Positions 12,062 through 24,126 of a DNA stretch of 64,000 nt are shown here, in pieces. Position 1 is the first letter of the stretch, and each line of letters starts with the position of its first letter. Origin of the DNA: Lojkania enalia (Eukaryota; Ascomycota; Dothideomycetes; Pleosporales); NCBI GenBank assembly GCA_010094045.1, contig ML986591.1, forward strand, positions 17,965 to 81,964. The letters are read 5' to 3'. The position numbers and the translations under genes are program-made. The notes beneath the pieces were generated by a model, which did no database searches, had not been told where the DNA came from, and worked only from the letters and a program-made list of their open reading frames with translations.

Positions 12062-12396
12062 CTAACTTATTCTGCATTCTTATAAATATAGTAATTAATT
12101 TACCCCACTATATGTTCAAACGAATCAACTTTGCCGTAGCTATATCTAGAATGTTCAAGCTGCATGTTTTGGTAGAAACCCATTAACAGTGTGATATTCT
12201 ATGAGCGAGACCCTCTATTCGAATATCCAATATATTCATACAAAATATATACATCTCAATCATGATACATCAAACCTATGGCGCAATATGAGTACATCCA
12301 AACCAGCTCACAAGGTCGGAAGAAAAGAGTAGATGCCACAGCCGCAAGCCCTACTCTTAATACCAAACGAAGCTAAACAAATCATATGTCCAATCA
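12062..12396. other. Intergenic, 3' flank of zinc transporter gene
   Basis: Base composition becomes normal here. I see only the likely 3' UTR of the minus-strand zinc transporter gene. No gene is supported. Confidence 0.5.
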
Positions 12397-15300
12397 TCAA
12401 GCTACTTTGTTCCCACCTCCGCACCAGCATCTGCCTTCGCCTTCATGCTCGGCGTGTACAACGACATCCATGCCCCTGCCTCTCAGGAACTGCACTGTTC
12501 GCTCTCTCACGTCTTCGAGATTGGCGGCACGCGAAGCTTGAATGTGGATTACACCCAGCACTTTTTGTTTTCGCGGGCCGTGGCTGTGGTCGTGCTCAAA
12601 GTGATTATGGTTATGACCGTCGTGGCTATGCTCATGATCATGATGCGAATGAGCTGAGCCATTGGGATGGCTCGCATGATTATGCGTATGCTCGTGGCCG
12701 TGGTCGTGCTCGCAATGTCCATGTTCATCATCAGAATCGCCGTGACTCTTCGCATGGACTTCAGAATGCGCTGCTCCTTCATCTTCCAGCCAGAAACGCG
12801 GAACGGTGTAGCCAACAACCCCTCTCAAAGAGCTGAGTTCCTGAAGCGCGTTGCGGATGCCATATTCTACATCTGCCGGTAAAGATAGGAGAAGACGCAT
12901 GCCAGAGCTTTTGACGAGAGGGACAGCCGATCCAAAGATAAGAACTGATATAATGCAGGAGGCGATTGGATCCCAGCCAGACCAGCCATAGAACTTTGCA
13001 AGAAGAGTTGAGATGATAACGGCGACCGAGCCAAGAGTGTCTGCTAAAATGTGAAGAAAGATGCCCTGCATGTTCTCATTTTCGTGGGAATGGCCATGCG
13101 TGTGGTCATGGTCTCCGTGGCCGCTGTATCTATTAGTCGCCATAATAAACTAATGTAATATCTGATAAGCTTACTGGTCGTGCGAATGTCCATGGCCATG
13201 ATGGGCATGTCCAAAAGCCGTGAGGCCCACAATGTTTACGACAAAGCCAAGAATGCTAACAATGAGAAGCTCATTGAGACGATGAAGTTCATGGCCCTCC
13301 CAAAGCCGCTCGAAGGCATCAAAGATGATCTCGACACTGACAAGCCTGATGCATTGTAAGAAAAGTCTCTTCCCGAATTCGATTGTACTCACATCAAAAA
13401 GACCCCATTTGCAAATCCTGAAAGGGTATCGATCTTGCCATAGCCGTATGGAAACCGAGAGTTGGGTGGCCATTTGCTCATTACTGCGGCAGCCAAACCA
13501 ACTGCAAGTCCAGCACAATCGAACAGCATATGGATGCTATCTGTCAAGAGACCTAAGGAGCCACTAACGAATCCGTAGAAGAATTGAATGAGCATAAAGG
13601 CCAGGTTGAGCCTAGATTTTTGTCAGTCAGCATGGTCTCATACAATGAACAAAGAGTTTTTAAAGGCCTTCAGAAGGACTAAGTGCTAGAATATGGACTT
13701 ACACCGCAAAATACGCAATACGGCGTGAGTCCTTCTCAATCATGATACTGTGAACAACTGAGCCCGGTGTACATTGAGCGATTAGGAACTGCGAGACTTT
13801 CGAGTGGTGACCGTGGAGGTGGTGATCATGGTCTTCATGATGATGTTTATGGCCTGAGTGCGAATGACTGTGGGAATGTGGTCGAGAAATGAAAGGGGAA
13901 GCAGTATCAAATAGCACCGCACCAACAATTGAGGCACAGGTTAACGGGAAGAAAACCCATGATTCCCACGAAGTTGAAGATTGCCACAGACCAAATAGAC
14001 CAATCAGCACAGAGCCCAGCACTAGCCCCAGCTTCTTTTGACTTCGCAGAGCAGAAGGGAAAGAGAAGAAAACAAGAGCTGCCACTGATGCAACCGAGCA
14101 TGTGGAAAACAGAATTGCGTGATGAGTTGTGGAAGGCGAAGTGGAAGAAATGATTGATGAAAAGATAGCGATGACAGTCAAAATCACACCCGCGACAAAC
14201 GTGAGAAGTGTATCTTGATGAGTGTTTACCAGAGGCGACGAAGCCCTAGGTAAAGACATCCGCGAGTCCGTACCGGTCTTGAGATCTGTTTTCAGAGACC
14301 AGCCGGTCATGGGAAGTGGCGGTGGTATGGCGAGAATGGAGGTTGTTAGAGCAAGATGTCCTAGCAATGTACCGGGGTGCTCGGATGAATTCAGCACGTC
14401 GAGAAGCAACACTAGCAAAACTGTGCCAATGGTTGCTTTACGGGTTCGAAACGTCCTCTTCAAGGCATCCCAAGGGCTATGCTTCCCAGGCTTCTTGTCG
14501 AGCGCACCGAGACCTCCAGCGGTTGCGGCCAACAAAACCAGCGACGTCTTCGCGCCTCCTAACTGCATTGCCGCATAGTATGGAAGCAGCACACTGAGGA
14601 TATTTGTGAGTATTCGCACAACTGAGCTGGGTTCCCACAATATGTCCAACGCAATGTTATTCTGCTCCGAGCTTCCAAAGGACTTCCGACGGTCTAATGG
14701 TTGGTCTAAAATGGTGCGTATCTTCGATATGATGCTGATAAGAATGAGCGTGGTTGAAGAGAGCGTGGAGGCGTGGAGTAGCGGCGAGCGATTTGGAAGA
14801 GTCTGTAGACTGGGGGGTCTTGTGTCCATTGCAGCGATATCTAAGTGTTGTTCCGTGGAATGACTTAGCGGAGAAGAAAGCCTGCGATACTGGGCAATGA
14901 CGCTGGGATACGCTAGGGACGCGAAGAGGTATGGAAGCGGGATGAGGAGCGCCGTGAGAGCTTCTGGGAGTTCTACCCATGACCTATTCTGACATTAGCC
15001 TATCTTCATATAGAGCATGTACAGACATACTTCGAAGGGGGGGCCGGCGCCTCTTCTATCGGATCGAAGCCAAAGTTCGCTCCAGCTACGCTCTTCCGAG
15101 ACGGAGGCCGGCCCAAGTCTGATTCTCCTCGAGGCCTGCCCCGTGGCCGGCCTCCCATGAGGGGTTTGAACTTGAATGTGCTGTCAATGGATCGAGATCG
15201 TTCGGCGCTGTGCTCGTGGAAGTAATCCTGGCTATCGGCGTAGGGAGAGGGAACAGGTTGGCCGCTCATATCCGAACGATGGTGACTGTGGCCTGTGTTC

Positions 15301-15449
15301 AAGTGAGGATTGGGGTTCTTCATAGGCGAAGTGCCATTGATAGAGCCGTTCCAGGACGGAAGTTGCTCGCCAGTGTAATGCGACCGTGAGCGTCCATGGC
15401 TGTGGGCGTGTGTCGCCGAGTTCACGGAAAGCGCATAGGTCGAGGCCAT
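12397..15449 (-). CDS. MSC2: Msc2-type zinc transporter (cation diffusion facilitator)
   Basis: Five exons (15449-15031, 14983-13703, 13611-13393, 13345-13175, 13129-12397) encode 940 residues. The N-terminal half holds several hydrophobic segments beyond the core six, as in yeast Msc2. The C-terminal half is the cation diffusion facilitator domain: the motif DSIHMLFDC gives the HxxxD zinc site of TM2, and HILADTLGS gives the TM5 site. Long His/Asp-rich loops lie before the domain (HSHSHSHSGHKHHHEDHDHH) and inside it. In yeast, Msc2 with Zrg17 moves zinc into the ER. The last acceptor was chosen (CTAATAG, exon 5 at 13129) because it keeps the frame into YSGHGDHDHTHGHSH. The gene is divergent from ALG1, 350 bp away. 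The family call is firm; the ER role is inferred from yeast. Confidence 0.9.
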
Positions 15450-15799
15450 GGGCAGAAGCGGGAAACGGATTGCTTCTTGCGGATTTGGTTCTTCCCAGGA
15501 ACGTGTGTCGTACCTCAGGTGGGCAGCCCCGCGCCGCCCAATTCCAGCGAGGCAAGATTTGGACGTCCTTCAAAAGGCGCAAGAGGTGGCTTGCGGGGTT
15601 GAAATTCGAAGGGGGAGGCAATAGGGCGCTGGGGACAACCTTTGTTTGGATGGCCCCCAATCCGTCAGGGGTCCGAGTGGCAGATTGACAGTCCCATGGC
15701 GGCTTGAATCTTGGCGGGTGGCTGCCGCTAGCCACAGTCCGACCCCGGATTTTGCACCCTCCCACTACTGTGTCCATCCAATTCCGCACCCCTGCAGCC
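15450..15799. promoter_or_regulatory. Divergent promoter region MSC2 / ALG1
   Basis: 350 bp separate the two start codons, which point away from each other, so both promoters must lie here. The region is GC-rich. I see no convincing TATA box. Confidence 0.6.
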
Positions 15800-17365
15800 A
15801 TGTTCACCGAAGAATTCAACCGGACATTTGAGTTGGTCCTCTTCCTCGCTGTGGTGGTCTCAACGCTCTTTACCATATGTCTGCTCACTCTACCTGCCCA
15901 GTATGACCCGTATAAGGATAAAATGCCCAAGTTCGTAGAGGAAGATGACGACAAGCGGGCAGAAAGCAAGAAAAAGAAGAAGCAGATAGAGTTTAGAGCC
16001 GGGAGGACGGTGCAGGTGGTGGTGCTTGGGGATATTGGCAGATCCCCTAGAATGCAATATCACGCTTTGAGCTTGGCAAAGCACAACGCACGGGTGTATC
16101 TCATTGGATATCAGGGTTTGTTCGACACGAAAGCAGCTTGATCATTTCAAAATACTGAGGCAGCTTTATAGAATCCGAAATTCATCCTGCCATCTTGTCA
16201 GATCCCTTGATCAGGGTTGTGCCTCTTACTCCGGCACCATCATTCCTCCGCTCCAGCAATAAACTACTATTCCCCGTTGTAGCTCCTTTGAAAGCCCTGT
16301 GGCAGACACGGAGCCTCTATCGGGCTTTGTGTTACCGGACGGAGCCCGCAAGATGGATGCTTGTTCAGGTGACTGGCATATGCTATTCTATCTTGCTTTC
16401 GCTTACACGAACAGAATCCGCCATCGATTCCAACGCTCGCCATTGCCAAAATCGCGTGCTTCTTCCGCAATACGGACCTGGTTATCGACTGGCACAATTT
16501 TGGTTACTCTATTCTAGCCTTGAAACTTGGGTCAAGTCATCCGCTCGTCAAGATCTCTGCTTTGTACGAGAATATCTTTGCTCGCGTTGCCCACAAGCAC
16601 ATTGCTGTAACTAATGCTATGGCTCGTGTGCTAAAGAAGCAATACGGGATTGCCGCTGATACCCTACATGATCGACCTGCAACACTGTTCCGACCTATAA
16701 CAAGCCAAGAAAGATCAAGGTTCCTCGCTCGCCTTCCAGAAACAGCACAGTATGCTCAAGACCTTTCGCCCTCCTCGAAGAATCCTTGGAAGCTGATCAT
16801 AAGCCCAACTTCGTGGACGGCAGATGAAGATTTTTCTCTTTTACTCGATGCACTTAGTGTATATTCGGCCCAAGCTACGTCAAAACTTCAGCTGCCGAAG
16901 ATTCTCGTAATCATTACTGGCAAAGGACCGATGAAAGAGCACTATCTCTCCAAGATACAAGCGCTTAATCAAGACAATAAACTGCAGAATGTCATCATAC
17001 GCACAGCATGGTTCACACCCGAGGACTATGCACTACTGCTAGCATCAGCAGACCTTGGAGTTTCTCTCCATACGTCCTCTTCAGGCGTCGATTTACCCAT
17101 GAAGGTAGTAGATATGTTTGGCGCGGGCCTTCCTGTAGTGGGTTGGGGTAAGTTCGAGGCATGGCCAGAGTTGGTGAAGGAGGATATAAATGGTAAAGGA
17201 TTTGGAAGCTCCGATGAGCTGTCCCGGCAGCTTGTGGAGCTTTTCGGAGACAAAGACGGCTTACTTTCAACACTCAAGGATGGAGCGATGAAAGAAAGCG
17301 AGAATCGGTGGGATTCCGAATGGGATAAAGTTGGAGGCAAACTCTTCAAGCTAGTTGGTTTTTAG
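15800..17365 (+). CDS. ALG1: ALG1 chitobiosyldiphosphodolichol beta-1,4-mannosyltransferase
   Basis: Three exons (15800-16115, 16172-16368, 16415-17365) encode 487 residues. The enzyme adds the first mannose to GlcNAc2-PP-dolichol on the cytosolic face of the ER, an essential step of N-glycosylation. An N-terminal membrane anchor (about residues 10-30) is followed by [19 protein letters not shown], the family's signature start of the GT33 fold. Later come [16 protein letters not shown] and the C-terminal donor-binding block [20 protein letters not shown]. Splicing restores SEIHP and the WHNFGYS block, and the exon sum is in frame. The ATG at 15800 is preferred over an upstream in-frame ATG at 15704 because the protein then starts directly before the anchor. 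The length is normal for the family. Confidence 0.95.
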
Positions 17366-17588
17366 ATTATTTAGTAGTACAAGATCAGCTTTCATTCTTC
17401 AATCTAGCTGGACTCGTTGGTAAAAGGACAAAGTTCGGTGATTGCCTGAATGAGGTCTGGTGTACATGACTCGCGAAATACGCGACAAACAAGCATTAGG
17501 CTCCGAAGCGAGCTAAACCTCTTCCACTCCATTACACTGCCGCATACTACCTCCTACTACCCTTACGCACAAACATGAATTTAAGATA

Positions 17589-20212
17589 ATGCCAAGTTGG
17601 ATCGAACTCAAATGCTGGCCGTGCTGCCTATCAGCGCTCGACTGGTCTCAGGACGGCTTTTTGGCTGTGGCTTCACACGATTGGGTTGAGATAGTCGTAC
17701 GTTCCAGTTCCAATTTTTACGCTTACAGTTCACATGCTAATAGTTGATACAGTTTCCACAAACTGAATCTTGGGACGAAGAGCAAGAGAGAATACAATGG
17801 CGCCATTTTTCTCTTGAAATTCCCGTGTTCAGCAACGCAGAGCTGCCTGGGAAGAGGCCGGTTAGATTCGGCATATATTCCGCCGGTGAAGAGATTTCAG
17901 CAAGCTACCCAGTCTCTTTATCGTGGTCGCTGCCCGGGCTTGCAAAACATAGAAGATGTGCGCTCGCTTGTCTCACCTCGAACTTGGTCCTTTCAATCTG
18001 GGCATCGGAGGGCAAGTGTCAAGAGGAAGCAAGCTGGGCTCGAAGATTCATTGTCAACGATGCGCTTGAGGATTTTTTCTTGAGTGCTAATCGAGAGGGC
18101 AATGGAAGAACCTCTCCCATTCTTGAGGAGGATTTGCGAGTTAAAACGCGTATTAGGGCCTTTGCGTGGGCTCCAAGCATGGACAATGGATTCTATTCTA
18201 GTACTGTGGGCACACGGTTGTTATGGCCTCAGCACCTAATAGCCGTGTCGATTGACTACAATACTATCGTCGTTTTGGATATACGATCACCTACTACAAC
18301 ACTGGGTGTGGAAGAAGAGTGGTGCGCCCAAGGGCTCGGTTCTTTCTCTCTTGCCTCCAATACGGATGATGACGAACCTGTAAACAACACATTCGACGAC
18401 CTTCTTAATCATCAGCAGTTTTTGTCCCAAATATGCTGGAGTCCATGGGTACAAGAAGATGACGTATTCTACTCGGTTTTGGCATATGCTACGAATAGTA
18501 GCGTTCGAGCTAGGCCAGTGTCTTTTTCTTTAGGCAAGATCGAATTTGGCCCGGAAATTGTATATGTCAAGACACAAAATATCTTCACTGGGCCAATTAA
18601 ATGGTCTCTGAGACCAGGAGCGAAAGGCGATCTCACCCTTGTCGTGTTCGTTGACAACAAAGTCGTCAGCTTAACGATATCTTATGCCAATGCCCTGATA
18701 CTCAACCATGCAGATTACCTTCCAGACCACCGCTACGATGCTGTCTCGGGCCTCGTGTTTGATGTACGTGAAGACGGTACATCCATTCTTCACATTTCTA
18801 CACTTCAATCAACAACTCACAACCCAACCGCCGCACTCGAACTCTGTCCTTCCCATATCTCTGAGGCACCCAACCCTTCTTGGCATGAAGAGATTATTAA
18901 CAGTCAATTGCTATTCAGTCTCAAGAATGATTTACAAGGTCACGCGAATACCAAAGTGTGGGGCCTGTCAGTCTCGCCGCTCGGCGACTCCATTGCGTGC
19001 TGCCACTCTTTCCATCCCTCCGATATGATCGAGTACGGCCTTCCCACTGATAGGCAGTGTAGTATAACTATCAGTAGCCTCCGGAAAAGTGGCATATTCC
19101 CCGCTCAACATGTCAGCGCCGGTGCGCTCTATCTATCTATCAGGAAATGGCTCGAAAATACCGAAGCCCTCGAGTATAAGGATATAGCCCCAGGGATGAA
19201 GGACGAGATTCTAAATGAAGTAGTACAGACATATGGGCCACCGGCGAACCTTCCATCTTCCAAGATCCTCAGAGTTGGAGACTCTGTCTCTATAGAACTG
19301 CAGAAACTGATAACTGTATTTAAGCGGAACACCTTCCTCAACCGAAATACACTTAAGGACCGTTACGATATTCTAGTCTCACATGTCTGTACGCCATCCG
19401 ACGAGTGTGAAGTACAAAGGACAATGATCGCATTCCGAATGGCAAACGACATCCAAACTCTTCCTGACTATCTATCCAAGGCAAGCGCTTTTAGTAGAAG
19501 AATTGCATCAATGAGTTACGAGGTCGTCCGCTTTGTCTGTGAAGAGAGCATGGAAGATGATGAACTGCCAACGGATACAGAAGCCCACCCACCACCGGAA
19601 ACATGCGATATATGCACCGCACCAATCCCCTTTGAAAATCTTCATTCCGCGTTATGCGAGAATGGTCACGAATTCCAGCGCTGCGGTATCTCATTCCTTT
19701 CTATTCAGGCGCCAAGGATTACAAAGTTCTGTGGGATATGCTCTACGCCTTTTTTTAAGGACGAGTTCGTATTTGATCAGGAGCTTAGAAGTATGGCATT
19801 GAGTAAAGATCGAGATACGAGTATGCCGAACGAGGAGGCGCAGAGAGGCACTGGACCTGAAAAGGTGCAGGCTGCAGGCACAGAAAGAGCAGATGCTGAG
19901 GCGAGAGGTATGGAAGTGCAAGGCCAGGGTTCTGACAAAAGATTGAAGGGCGATGAAATCGAAAGAGGCCAGGTCGAAAGCGATATCATTGAAGAGGAAC
20001 AGCAGCCGCAGCTCTCAGAGACAGATAGCTCCCAGGACACAGATTTACCTGAGCAACAGCCTGTCAAAAAAGGTCCACCGTCGAATCCGGCTCGACTCGG
20101 GATCCGTTCTAGCCGTAATCGGCGGATTCGAGAACCACCTCTAACTCTAGCACGTGTCCTCTTCCTAGGCTGTGATGTCTGCCCCTACTGCGGTGCAAAA
20201 TACATAGGATGA
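17589..20212 (+). CDS. RNA polymerase III factor TFIIIC, 90-kDa-type subunit
   Basis: Two exons (17589-17696, 17753-20212) encode 855 residues. The intron has a textbook branch site (ATGCTAATAG). The first exon adds MPSWIELKCWPCCLSALDWS and a WD-like strand (GFLAVASHDWVEIV), fitting the N-terminal beta-propeller domain of TFIIIC90. Near the C-terminus is the TFIIIC zinc domain: ETCDICTAPIPFENL, then CENGHEFQRCGISFL, then CGICSTPFF, then CDVCPYCGAKYIG at the extreme end. An acidic, Glu/Gln-rich insert of about 120 residues separates the last Cys pair from the rest. The protein should act in the nucleus with TFIIIC at tRNA and 5S promoters. It is convergent with the PRP2-like gene. Confidence 0.85.
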
Positions 20213-20864
20213 AGAATGTGCGTCACATGGGGAGTAAGACTTCAGAATGGAATATGATGTACAATATAGAGAAACGAAAGGCTATAGAGAGAGAGAGGTA
20301 CTTTATGTCACTAGGAATGGCATGGCATCCTACCACCGACGGTGCTAAGCATATAATTATAGAACGGGAAACAATGAACACCAAAGTCTCAACTACTTTT
20401 TAGGTACTACATTTGCTATTAAACTGGGCCTTCTGCCTCGTATTCTGAACCTTTGCATGTGAAGATTGGCCATACACATCTCAACATAATCACTAGGCCT
20501 CCTTTGTTACTCGGTAACCTAGATTACTATATCATCTCCTCCGCATGTTTGGGGGTATACGTATACACTTCGTCTTTATTATAGGGCATATTTGATGTAG
20601 TTCGTGCCTACAGCAGCGCCACACCCTTATTCGCGTTCTGTACACAATCCCCCGTCAAACCTATGTCCAGTTTGATGTTGGACCTCATTATGCTACCTAT
20701 ATTCGCATATTCAAAATGCGTTTGCCAAAATTCGCCTTGAGACAATTTTTCGTCCCGGAAGTGCTGTCTGGGTATCATTGCAAATTTCTCCATTTCATGT
20801 ACAGTGGTTCGCAGCATTCTTATTGCATCATCCATAGGAACTTACTATACCTATCCAAGTTTTA
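20213..20864. other. Intergenic, between convergent genes
   Basis: About 650 bp lie between the ends of two convergent genes. The short open frames here have no coding character. It holds both 3' UTRs; nothing else is seen. Confidence 0.6.
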
Positions 20865-23354
20865 TCATTTATCAACGCCCACCTTCCCCTGCCCTTTCGG
20901 TAATTTTTTATCTACCCCCAACTTATCCAACTCTGCCCTCTTATGAACATGTGGTGCAGTCTCCACTAACCACTCAGGCTCAATCGGCAAGCAACCCCGC
21001 ATGAATTCTTTTGATGTCAAGACAAGCTCGTGGTAGAGCAGCCATTTCGGTGGATTCTCACGGAGTACTGAGCTCGGATGTATGTAAGTCGTCATTGTGT
21101 TCTTTACTGTACGATATGATAGGCCGTCCCGCTGCAGTCGCGCTGCATTTCCGAAAAATCCCGCCGTCAAGGCTTTGCCGATGGAAATGTAGTCATGGAT
21201 ACCAACTGTAGATATTTTAATCTCTACTCTATCGCAGAGTTTTTCAAGCTGCTCCCTAACATTCCGTGCGCGCTGAAGACTCTTGATGTCCAGAAAATTT
21301 TCCTTGGCCCAAATTGGTGAATAATCAGCATCGACCCATTCGTTGTAAACGGCAAGCAACGTCAGGTGATCCCCTCCCTCTTTCCTAGTAAATCGAGCTC
21401 TGGCGGAGTCGGCATACAGCCTTTTGTCTTTGGGTCGAATCCAAAGACCGGCACTTTCTGAGAGCATGGACACAATTGAGAGCACCTCCTCAACACAGCC
21501 ATACTTGTCAGCGGCCAATAAACTTCGAGCCAGTTCAGGAGTGGTCGGGAATTCAGCCATCTGACGACCAATTTTCGTCAACTCTCCTCGTTCGTTCAAG
21601 GCTCCTAACGCATAAAGGTTTTCTAAGGCTCGTATGAGAGCCTCAGCAGGTGGAGCATCCAGGAAATCGAAATTGATAAGATCGTTAATGCCTAGGGATT
21701 TCAACAGAAGGACGACGGAGTTTAGGTTTGTGCGCTGGATTTCAGGAGTCGTGCTTTCGGGAAGGTCGTTGTAGAAACTCCACTTTGGGAACAGCCTGAA
21801 TGCCTTGCCTGGTCGGTTTCTCCCGGCACGGCCAGCCCTCTGCTGCACTGATGCACGGGAGCAAGGAGTAATCACAAGGGATTCCATGTTTTGCTGGCTA
21901 GAATATTGATTCTGCTTGACCAATCCAGGATCAATTACATAGACTATGCCGTCGATCGTTAGACTAGTTTCTGCAATATTAGTTGCGAGGACAACCTTTC
22001 TTGCCCCTTTTGGAGTAGGCTCGAAGATGCGGGCTTGTTGGTCCGTAGGCATACTGCTGTAAATCGGACAGACAATCAATTCTGGAGCCCTACTACCGAG
22101 TTTCTTAGCCGTCTCCTCGATGCTTTGCTGGGCTAGCTCGATCTCATCTTGCCCGCAGAGGAAAACAAGGATATCTCCGGGTGGTTGCGATATATGGATT
22201 TGAAAGACCGTCACTAGGGATGCATTGATGTAATTCGCCTCGGGCTGAGGTGTGTAATGAATATCCACGGGAAACGTACGCCCGGGAATATTGAAGATCG
22301 GAGCGTCGTCGAAATACTTGCTGAATTTCTGAGCGTCCATAGTTGCCGAAGAGATTAGCAGTTTCATATCAGGCCTGTATCGGGATATATCTTTGACAAT
22401 ACCAAGCAAAATGTCAGTGTGGAGAGTTCGCTCATGTGCTTCGTCGATCATGATTGCAGAGTATTCTGATAGATCAGGGCTGTGCATCACCGTTTTCAAC
22501 ATCATTCCGTCTGTCATATATGTTAGGATGGTCTTGTCACTAGTTTTGTCCTCGAATCTAATAGAGTATCCGACCTCATGCCCTAATCTTACTCCCATCT
22601 CTTCGGCAACTCGGGCTGCTACACTCATGGCGGCGACTCGCCGGGGTTGCGTACACGCTATCTTCATACCTCCTTTGGTGTACCCTGCCTCATGAACAAA
22701 CTGAGGAATTTGGGTAGTTTTTCCCGATCCAGTCTCACCAACGAAAATTATAACGGAAAAGTTCTTTATAGCCTCAAGAATTTGGTCTCTGTATTGGTAG
22801 ACAGGAAGTTTCTCTCGACCGGCCTGGATGGTTTGCGCCTTCGTTTCTGCCTCATCTAGCATGCGTTGGAGCATCTGTTTGTTAGGATCAAGGCGAGATA
22901 TAGAGTCTGTTGTGAATTGGATGCCCTGACTTTCGTCGAAGACAAATTCGTAATCATCTTCTCGCTCTCGAGTGGGCCTCTTGATTTGAGCCTTAGCTTT
23001 CGCAGTCTGTTCATTCTCCCACTCCTGGATTTCCGTAATATACTTTTCTTCTTTGCTCCGCCTATTTAGGACATCGGTTTTGTTTGTACTCGCGTCAGGG
23101 ACCAGATATCCATCGAGGTGGTCGTCGATAGCGAGGCGCTCTTTTGCTAGTCGAAGGGTCTCACGATTTTTAGCGAACTCTCTGCGCTCTGTTTCTGTTA
23201 GGCGGTTTCCATAGTTTCGTTCCTCTTCCAACTCTTCCTCAACCTGTTTTTCCAATAACGCGAGCTGCTCGGTTTCTCTCTTCGCAAGGTACTGTTGTCG
23301 TGAGCGCAGTCGCAGCTCTGATAGATTCTCTAAATTCCGATCTTTGGGAGGCAT
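20865..23354 (-). CDS. PRP2: DEAH-box pre-mRNA splicing helicase, Prp2/DHX16 type
   Basis: This single exon of 829 residues has all DEAH helicase motifs in order: GETGSGKTTQ (motif I), DEAHERT (II), SAT (III), TNIAETSLTI (V) and QQRAGRAGR (VI). They are followed by the ratchet/HA2 and OB-fold regions. The tail PKWLLYHELVLTSKEFMRGC followed by IEPEWLVETAPH is typical of Prp2/DHX16 rather than Prp16, Prp22 or Prp43. Prp2 activates the spliceosome before the first catalytic step. The protein starts directly in the charged LSELRLRSRQQYLAKRE region. Prp2 relatives I know carry roughly 200 more residues before this, so the gene may use a shorter N-terminus or have an unseen upstream exon. Confidence 0.9.
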   Translation of the reverse strand: MPPKDRNLENLSELRLRSRQQYLAKRETEQLALLEKQVEEELEEERNYGNRLTETERREFAKNRETLRLAKERLAIDDHLDGYLVPDASTNKTDVLNRRSKEEKYITEIQEWENEQTAKAKAQIKRPTREREDDYEFVFDESQGIQFTTDSISRLDPNKQMLQRMLDEAETKAQTIQAGREKLPVYQYRDQILEAIKNFSVIIFVGETGSGKTTQIPQFVHEAGYTKGGMKIACTQPRRVAAMSVAARVAEEMGVRLGHEVGYSIRFEDKTSDKTILTYMTDGMMLKTVMHSPDLSEYSAIMIDEAHERTLHTDILLGIVKDISRYRPDMKLLISSATMDAQKFSKYFDDAPIFNIPGRTFPVDIHYTPQPEANYINASLVTVFQIHISQPPGDILVFLCGQDEIELAQQSIEETAKKLGSRAPELIVCPIYSSMPTDQQARIFEPTPKGARKVVLATNIAETSLTIDGIVYVIDPGLVKQNQYSSQQNMESLVITPCSRASVQQRAGRAGRNRPGKAFRLFPKWSFYNDLPESTTPEIQRTNLNSVVLLLKSLGINDLINFDFLDAPPAEALIRALENLYALGALNERGELTKIGRQMAEFPTTPELARSLLAADKYGCVEEVLSIVSMLSESAGLWIRPKDKRLYADSARARFTRKEGGDHLTLLAVYNEWVDADYSPIWAKENFLDIKSLQRARNVREQLEKLCDRVEIKISTVGIHDYISIGKALTAGFFGNAARLQRDGLSYRTVKNTMTTYIHPSSVLRENPPKWLLYHELVLTSKEFMRGCLPIEPEWLVETAPHVHKRAELDKLGVDKKLPKGQGKVGVDK

Positions 23355-24126
23355 CTCTGACAGAAATTAAGGCTACCGGAGGTCGTGGTAAGTGGAGTGG
23401 ATAATGGGTCTTGGACTGGCGCTGCGTGAAAGACTAGGTGCGCTGAACCTAAGGACTACGACTTGGAATCTAAAGGCGCGAGGGTTCAGCTGACTAATAT
23501 ATTGGAGTTCGTATGGCTCCGCGCACTTTGACGCCGAGATGACCACATAGATTTCATTAGTGGTGAGAGTTGAGGTGAAGGAAGTCTGGACATGAAAGTT
23601 TGCCTCAGCAAGTTCCCAGGAAAGTTGTCGGACGTCGGCGGTATGTTTATCCGGTATTGCCAATCATCTATCCTCGGAAATTCTCAAGTAATCTAATAGG
23701 TACTTTGAGGGGGCTGTCTTAGAACTTTGTGTTCCGATAAGCTACGAGTCATCACCACCTCTCTACATTATGAGTGAAATACGGCGCGCATTTAGACAAT
23801 AGTTAATATTGCGCACGGGCCTTGGAAGTTTAAGTCGATGAAGGCACAAGCCAGCAGCCCACTTCCGGCAACTTCCTAGATACTGCAATTAGTTGCAAAG
23901 AAGATATCTATTCTGAAGCAAGTCACAGTAAAAATAATTCACCAACGTCTTGCACTAAATTCTTAACCCCATTTCTAGGAGTAAATGATAACTTTCAAAT
24001 ACTTTATCCCAAGATTGCGCCATCATCACCAACAGCAGTGTCGTAGCTGCGACGAAACATTGCTCCGAAAAGATCATCCATAAAGTCCACCAGCCAAATC
24101 AACACGGGAAACTCCCCCTACCAAGA
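23355..24126. other. Intergenic, leader of PRP2-like gene
   Basis: A 96-codon open frame on the minus strand (23663-23373) ends 18 bp before the PRP2-like ATG. It has no recognisable domain and could be an upstream ORF or chance. Nothing else is seen. Confidence 0.4.

Noticed and set aside
12333..12882. Several overlapping frames on both strands opposite the zinc transporter's last exon
   Set aside because: They mirror the His/Asp-rich codon repeats of the transporter; a repetitive CAT/GAC-type coding stretch opens other frames by chance.
15232..15969. Minus-strand frame of 245 codons overlapping MSC2 exon 1 and ALG1 start
   Set aside because: It overlaps two real genes in other frames and has no family resemblance.
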